A stretch of 38,013 bases of DNA from positions 1 through 38,013 of the forward strand of contig JAFVPB010000022.1 of the NCBI GenBank assembly GCA_017505525.1, read 5' to 3'. A program made the translations under genes and the position numbers. The notes under the pieces are model-generated. The model did no database searches and had not been told where the DNA came from. It saw only the letters and a program-made list of their open reading frames with translations. Every line of letters begins with the position of its first letter. Position 1 is the stretch's first letter. The stretch is from Clostridia bacterium (lineage in GTDB: Bacteria; Bacillota; Clostridia; UMGS1883). Of this stretch, positions 34,119-38,013 are shown piece by piece.

Positions 34119-35147
34119 ATGAAAGAAATATTAATAATTCCTGTTGGAGGAACTATCTGCACATCGATGAGCACCGAGGGAACATTGAAGATAGACGGAA
34201 AAGCGGGGGGCTTACTCGTGGAAAACTATCTTAAAAGCGATTCTCCGTACACAGATGACGTGAACTTTACTCTGGCGGAAAATCTTTATATTCTCAGCGA
34301 GAATATGACGGTTGAAAAATGGAACTTAATAATTGAAGCTTATAGAAAGTATACCTGTCAAAAAGTGTATGACGGAGTTATAATTGCTCATGGAACAGAT
34401 AGCTTAGCATATAGTGCGGCGCTGTTTTCAGTTGTTCTTGAAAATACAAAAACGCCCGTATTCTTTGTTTCGAGTAATGAAAGACTTGAAAGCGCGCGTG
34501 CAAACGGAAACGATAATTTCCGTTGTGCGGTAGAGTGCATCGCAGAAAATATTACGCCTGATGTTTATGTGCCGTATAAGAATTTATCGGATGGGAAAAT
34601 GCTTTTGCACCGTGGAAGAACTATAGAACAGTGCAAAAACTATTCGGAAGATTTTTACAGCCGCGGAAGTATCGATATTTCAGAGGTATCAGATTTAAGC
34701 ACGATTGAAAAAAGGGTAAGTAAAAACAGTGTTTCCATTTACGGAGATTGGCTTCTTAAAAACTGCGTTCTGATGATAGAACCTTACGTTGGCGTAAATT
34801 ACGATGCATATGATTATTCTAAATTTTCAGCAGTGCTTCACGGAACGTATCACTCAGGAACGGCTTGCAGTGAAAAAAGTAAGCATTGGGACAGCTACGG
34901 AAGAAACTCTGTGCTTCATATGATAGATATGTGTATTGATAAAGATATAGATGTTTATTTTTCTCCTGCAAGGTTAGTTGGCGAACTTTACGAAACTGTT
35001 CCAACTATTAAAAATCACAGGACAGGCGAGGCTGATGTGAATTTTATGTATGGAGAAACGAAAGAATATATCTATGCAAAGCTTGTTGTGGCATATTCGG
35101 TTTTTAATGATAAAGAAAAAATAAAGAGTTTTATGGAAGTGAAATAA
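34119..35147 (+). CDS. divergent asparaginase / GatD-like protein
   Basis: A 342-aa member of the asparaginase-glutaminase fold. The nucleophile Thr is in PVGGTI (Thr12), SENMTVEKW matches the SSNMTPEDW block, the second triad pair is in AHGTDS (Thr93-Asp94), and ESARANGNDNF matches the DGPxNL region. The usual catalytic Lys, aligned without gaps against the AnsA RGNRTTK block, falls on Glu170 in RGRTIEQ. The activity is therefore uncertain. It may be an asparaginase with altered chemistry, an amide-binding protein, or an ammonia source for the GatB complex encoded just upstream. It starts 75 bases after gatB, behind a leaky-looking terminator, and ends one base before the AlaX gene. Confidence 0.8.
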   Translation: MKEILIIPVGGTICTSMSTEGTLKIDGKAGGLLVENYLKSDSPYTDDVNFTLAENLYILSENMTVEKWNLIIEAYRKYTCQKVYDGVIIAHGTDSLAYSAALFSVVLENTKTPVFFVSSNERLESARANGNDNFRCAVECIAENITPDVYVPYKNLSDGKMLLHRGRTIEQCKNYSEDFYSRGSIDISEVSDLSTIEKRVSKNSVSIYGDWLLKNCVLMIEPYVGVNYDAYDYSKFSAVLHGTYHSGTACSEKSKHWDSYGRNSVLHMIDMCIDKDIDVYFSPARLVGELYETVPTIKNHRTGEADVNFMYGETKEYIYAKLVVAYSVFNDKEKIKSFMEVK

Positions 35148-35148
35148 A

Positions 35149-36312
35149 ATGACAAAAAGATTGTATGAAGAAAATTCATATATTAAAGAATTTGAAGCCA
35201 TCGTTATATCGTGTGAAAAAGACGAAGATTATTATAATGTTGTGCTTAATCAAACGGCGTTTTTCCCCGAGGGTGGCGGACAAAAGAGTGATGTTGGATG
35301 CTTGGATGATAGCAAGGTAGTGGAAGTTATCGCTAAAGATGACCATATCATTCACAAAACCACAAAGCCTTTTGAAGCAGAAAGCATAGTCAAGGGAAAG
35401 GTGGACTTTGAAGTTCGCTATAAAAGAATGCAAAACCACACGGCAGAGCATATGGTTTCGGGAATAGTGCACTCGCTCTATGGCTACACAAATGTTGGTT
35501 TTCATATGAGCGAAAACAGTATGCGCGTTGATTTTGATGGGGAATTAAAAAAAGAAGATATTGAAAAGGTAGAGCTTTTAGCTAATAAAGCCGTTTGGGA
35601 AAATCTTGATGTATCTGTTCTTTTCCCAAGTGCACAGGAAGCAGAAAAAATTGACTACAGAAGCAAGCTTGAAATTCTTTTTGGATTGCGTCTTGTGAAA
35701 ATCGGCGACCTCGATTGTTGCGCCTGCTGTGCACCGCATGTTAACAAAACAGGCGAGGTTGGATTAATCAAGATAATTGATTTTACACCTTATAAAAAAG
35801 GCACAAGAATAGAAATGGTTGCAGGAATTGATGCCTTTTATGACTATACAAAAATAAATAATGAAAACAAAAAGCTTATGGGAGCTTTATCAGCACCAAG
35901 AAATGCTCTTTTCGATGCCGTAAATCATTTGAGTGAAACCATAGCGCTTCTTACAAGAGAGAAAAACATTCTTTCAAAAGAGCTGGCTCTTTACAAGTTA
36001 AACCTTATTGCAATCAATAATAATGCTTATGCCTTTGGCGAAGGTTTTTCACACGATGATTTAAGATATGCTTCAAACAAGTTTGTGGAAGAGGGAAGAG
36101 ATATTTGTGTGCTTTTCTCGAAAATGGAAAGCGGGGAGTATTCTTATGTGGTTAACAGTAATAACATAGATGTAACTCCTATGGTTAAAACGATGAATGA
36201 AGCATTTTCCGGTCGCGGAGGAGGAAAAGGAAGCTATGCACAGGGAAAAATTTCTGCGGATGAAAAGATGATTGAAGATTACATTAAAAATGCACTTAAA
36301 GAGTGGAAATAA
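35149..36312 (+). CDS. AlaX-type alanyl-tRNA editing protein
   Basis: A free-standing homologue of the AlaRS editing domain, expected to clear Ser or Gly from tRNA-Ala. QTAFFPEGGGQKSD begins the editing fold. The zinc ligands are HTAEH (residues about 98-102) and the late CCACCAPH, giving the HxxxH...CxxxH pattern. The C-terminal half (about 245-387) has a coiled region and then GRGGGKGSYAQGK, which marks a DHHA1 domain, so this is the long AlaX form. Its one-base spacing from the asparaginase-like gene shows co-transcription. Both deal with amino acid or aminoacyl-tRNA quality, which fits the preceding transamidation operon. Confidence 0.88.
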   Translation: MTKRLYEENSYIKEFEAIVISCEKDEDYYNVVLNQTAFFPEGGGQKSDVGCLDDSKVVEVIAKDDHIIHKTTKPFEAESIVKGKVDFEVRYKRMQNHTAEHMVSGIVHSLYGYTNVGFHMSENSMRVDFDGELKKEDIEKVELLANKAVWENLDVSVLFPSAQEAEKIDYRSKLEILFGLRLVKIGDLDCCACCAPHVNKTGEVGLIKIIDFTPYKKGTRIEMVAGIDAFYDYTKINNENKKLMGALSAPRNALFDAVNHLSETIALLTREKNILSKELALYKLNLIAINNNAYAFGEGFSHDDLRYASNKFVEEGRDICVLFSKMESGEYSYVVNSNNIDVTPMVKTMNEAFSGRGGGKGSYAQGKISADEKMIEDYIKNALKEWK

Positions 36313-36326
36313 GTGCCGATTATTCC

Positions 36327-36355
36327 TTGACTTTGGTGGGGAAATTTGCTACAAT
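36327..36355 (+). promoter_or_regulatory. promoter of the ceramidase-like gene
   Basis: TTGACT (36327-36332), 17-nt spacer, TACAAT (36350-36355), about 45 bases before the start. Confidence 0.7.
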
Positions 36356-36400
36356 TACAATGAAAATAATTAGAAAATATAAAAAATGGGAGATGCAGTT

Positions 36401-37744
36401 ATGTCTAATTTAAAAGTTGGTTTCGCAAGAGTGGATGTTACACCTCAGATGGGTACACCAATAGCAGGCTATTTCAAAGAACGCTATGCTGAAGCCGTTC
36501 TTGATGCACTTGAAGTAAATGCAGTTGCAATTGATGTGAATGGAAAGAAAGTTGTTTTACTTTCAGTTGACCATTGCGGACTTAAGATTGGAGCAATTAC
36601 ATATTTTAAGGGTTTAATCAAAGAAGCTACAGGTCTTAGTGAAGATTGTATTATTATATCTGTTACACACACACATACAGGTCCTATAACCGAGATGGAC
36701 AGCAAGAATGTTCTTGTTCAGAAGTATGTGGAATTTTTAGGTACCAGAATCAGAGATTGTGCTATGTTTGCACTCAACGATTTAAAGGATGCAAAAATGG
36801 GTTGGAAAGTAGGAAGCGCTCCCAATGTTGCGTTTGTTCGCCGTTTCAGAATGAAAGATGGTAAGGTCAGAACAAATCCCGGAATTGGTAACCCCGATAT
36901 TTTAGCTCCTATCGGCGATGTTGATGAAAGAGTTAATGTTCTCCGTTTCGACCGCGAGGGTGCAGAAAGCGTTGTTATTATAAACTTTGGTAACCATCCC
37001 GATGTTGTTGGCGGATGCAAAATTTCAGCAGACTGGCCGGGATTTGCAAGAAGAATTTTTGAAAGAAGTATTCCCGGTGTAAAGAGTATGTTTATTAACG
37101 GTGCTCAGGGCGATGTAAACCACGTTAACGTTAATGCAACACTTGGTGAGCTTAACGACCTTGAAAACGATTTCGACGATGTTTTAAGAGGTTACGGACA
37201 TGCGCGCCACATTGGTAACGTTGTTGCAGGTGCAGTAATGCAGGTGTTCGACAAGGTTAACTATGTTGATGTAGATGAATTAAAGGTTGTTGAAAAAACA
37301 ATCAGCGTTCCATCAAATATGCCTGATCCAAAGGATATGCCCCTTGCACATAAATATAACGACCTTCATAATGCAGGTAAAGACGAAGAAATTCCATTCA
37401 AAGCTATGGAGCTTACAACTGTTGTGGCAGAGGCAGGCCGTATGGTACGCCTTGAAAACGGCCCCGACCATTTCGATATGAAGATAACAGGTGTTGCCCT
37501 TGGAAATATTGCATTCATCACAATTCCCGGTGAAGGCTTCACCTATATGGGACGCGCCCTTAAAGAAGCAAAAGGCTGGGATTTAGTTCTTCCTTGCATA
37601 TTAACGAATGGTTCTTACGGATATTTCCCAACTCAGGAAGCTTACGACGAGGGTGGATATGAAGCCAGAAGTTCAAACTTCAAGGCAGGTGTTGCTGAAC
37701 TTTTTGTTAAAGAGGGTACAGAGCTTTTAGACAGCTTAAGATAA
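36401..37744 (+). CDS. neutral/alkaline ceramidase N-terminal-domain-like hydrolase
   Basis: A 447-aa zinc hydrolase-like protein. GFARVDVTPQMGTPIAGY is the family start. SVTHTHTGP holds the metal-binding histidines, and NFGNHPDVVGG, SADWPGFARR and NGAQGDVNHV are the later conserved blocks. Only the N-terminal catalytic-type domain is present, without the C-terminal domain of secreted ceramidases, and no signal peptide is visible. It therefore probably acts on a cytoplasmic substrate other than ceramide; the substrate is unknown. The start at 36401 has GGGAGA at the right distance; the in-frame ATG at 36386 overlaps that site. Transcribed alone. Confidence 0.75.
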   Translation: MSNLKVGFARVDVTPQMGTPIAGYFKERYAEAVLDALEVNAVAIDVNGKKVVLLSVDHCGLKIGAITYFKGLIKEATGLSEDCIIISVTHTHTGPITEMDSKNVLVQKYVEFLGTRIRDCAMFALNDLKDAKMGWKVGSAPNVAFVRRFRMKDGKVRTNPGIGNPDILAPIGDVDERVNVLRFDREGAESVVIINFGNHPDVVGGCKISADWPGFARRIFERSIPGVKSMFINGAQGDVNHVNVNATLGELNDLENDFDDVLRGYGHARHIGNVVAGAVMQVFDKVNYVDVDELKVVEKTISVPSNMPDPKDMPLAHKYNDLHNAGKDEEIPFKAMELTTVVAEAGRMVRLENGPDHFDMKITGVALGNIAFITIPGEGFTYMGRALKEAKGWDLVLPCILTNGSYGYFPTQEAYDEGGYEARSSNFKAGVAELFVKEGTELLDSLR

Positions 37745-37751
37745 AATAATA

Positions 37752-37911
37752 AAGGGATGTTTAAATTCTCCAGAACGCAAAAAGTCAAAAATTATAAGGC
37801 TTGAAACAGGTATGAAAATAAAACCTTTGTGTTTTAGGATGAAATATCTCTGTTTTCGATTTTTCTTTATAATTAAGCCTTTTTGCTACGAACAAACTTC
37901 GCCTCTCGCGC
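37752..37911. repeat. structured repeat, copy 2
   Basis: Second copy of the element at 12384-12543, starting seven bases after the ceramidase-like stop. The arms are GCAAAAAGTC (37777-37786) and GCCTTTTTGC (37877-37886), with one mismatch, over a 90-nt interior. The right block TACGAACAAACTTCGCCTCT is identical in both copies. No ORF. Confidence 0.65.
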
Positions 37912-38013
37912 GTCGCAAGGCTCGCTAAGGTTTAAGTTTTAATAAAACTTAAACTTGCCGCTCGTTTGCTCCTTTCCCCCTTAAAGTCTTGCGACTTTCG
38001 GGGACCCCGAAAA
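37912..38013. other. gene-free window end with long hairpin
   Basis: Downstream of copy 2 the sequence differs from that after copy 1. It contains a long inverted repeat GTTTAAGTTTT...AAAACTTAAAC (about 37930-37955). At the edge there is AAAGTC-TTGC-GACTTT and a CGGGG/CCCCG pair. No coding region is supported; the element may continue past the window. Confidence 0.45.

Overview
The window looks like chromosomal core DNA of a low-G+C anaerobic Firmicute of class Clostridia. An uncultured Oscillospiraceae/Ruminococcaceae-type gut or rumen bacterium is my best guess. The clues are the rplU-prp-rpmA-obg-yhbY-nadD-yqeK-rsfS order, L27 with a Prp-cleaved N-terminus, a NiaR-type NAD regulator, Asn-tRNA synthesis by transamidation, many TTG/GTG starts and sigma-A promoters with 17-nt spacers. 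No tRNA, rRNA, CRISPR array, prophage or transposase gene was seen.

Layout. 1-245: dispersed repeat and the glyA terminator. 245-1480 (-): glyA. 1667-2116: dtd, followed by a 191-bp inverted-repeat element. 2358-4009 (-): rpsB-tsf with a long leader. 4237-10860: L21 leader, rplU-prp-rpmA, terminator, then obg-yhbY-nadD-yqeK-rsfS-leuS. 10887-12383: thrC. 12384-12699: structured repeat and terminator. 12700-12879 (-): small DUF1540 protein. 13008-13679: metallophosphoesterase. 13809-18495: tig-clpP-clpX-MFS. 18573-22184: nadA-nadB-nadC-niaR under a promoter with a palindrome over its -35. 22305-29038: hexuronate/glycoside module of uxuA, SDR mannonate oxidoreductase, MFS transporter and a 1150-aa putative glycosidase-like protein. 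29083-34043: T-box-controlled aspS::gatC - gatA-like - gatB. 34119-36312: divergent asparaginase homologue and AlaX-type editing protein. 36401-37744: neutral-ceramidase-like protein. The window ends in a second copy of the structured repeat.

The most unusual locus is 29083-35147. GatC is fused to the C-terminus of AspRS. The GatA homologue starts about 60 residues late and, by hand alignment, has lost all three amidase residues (Lys to Asp, cis-Ser to Leu, Ser nucleophile to Thr). GatB looks intact. The T-box has GAAC in the specifier position, which contains both AAC (Asn) and GAA (Glu). The next gene is an asparaginase/GatD-like protein that also seems to lack its catalytic Lys. Together these suggest an amidotransferase that no longer makes ammonia from glutamine through GatA and instead uses free ammonia or an unidentified donor, with AspRS and the amidotransferase held together covalently.

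Other items worth attention are a 160-nt repeat with a co-varying stem found after two unrelated genes, an unassigned 1150-aa multidomain protein in a hexuronate operon, a trigger factor with an 87-residue Lys/Ala/Thr tail, and a 15-bp stem between clpP and clpX.
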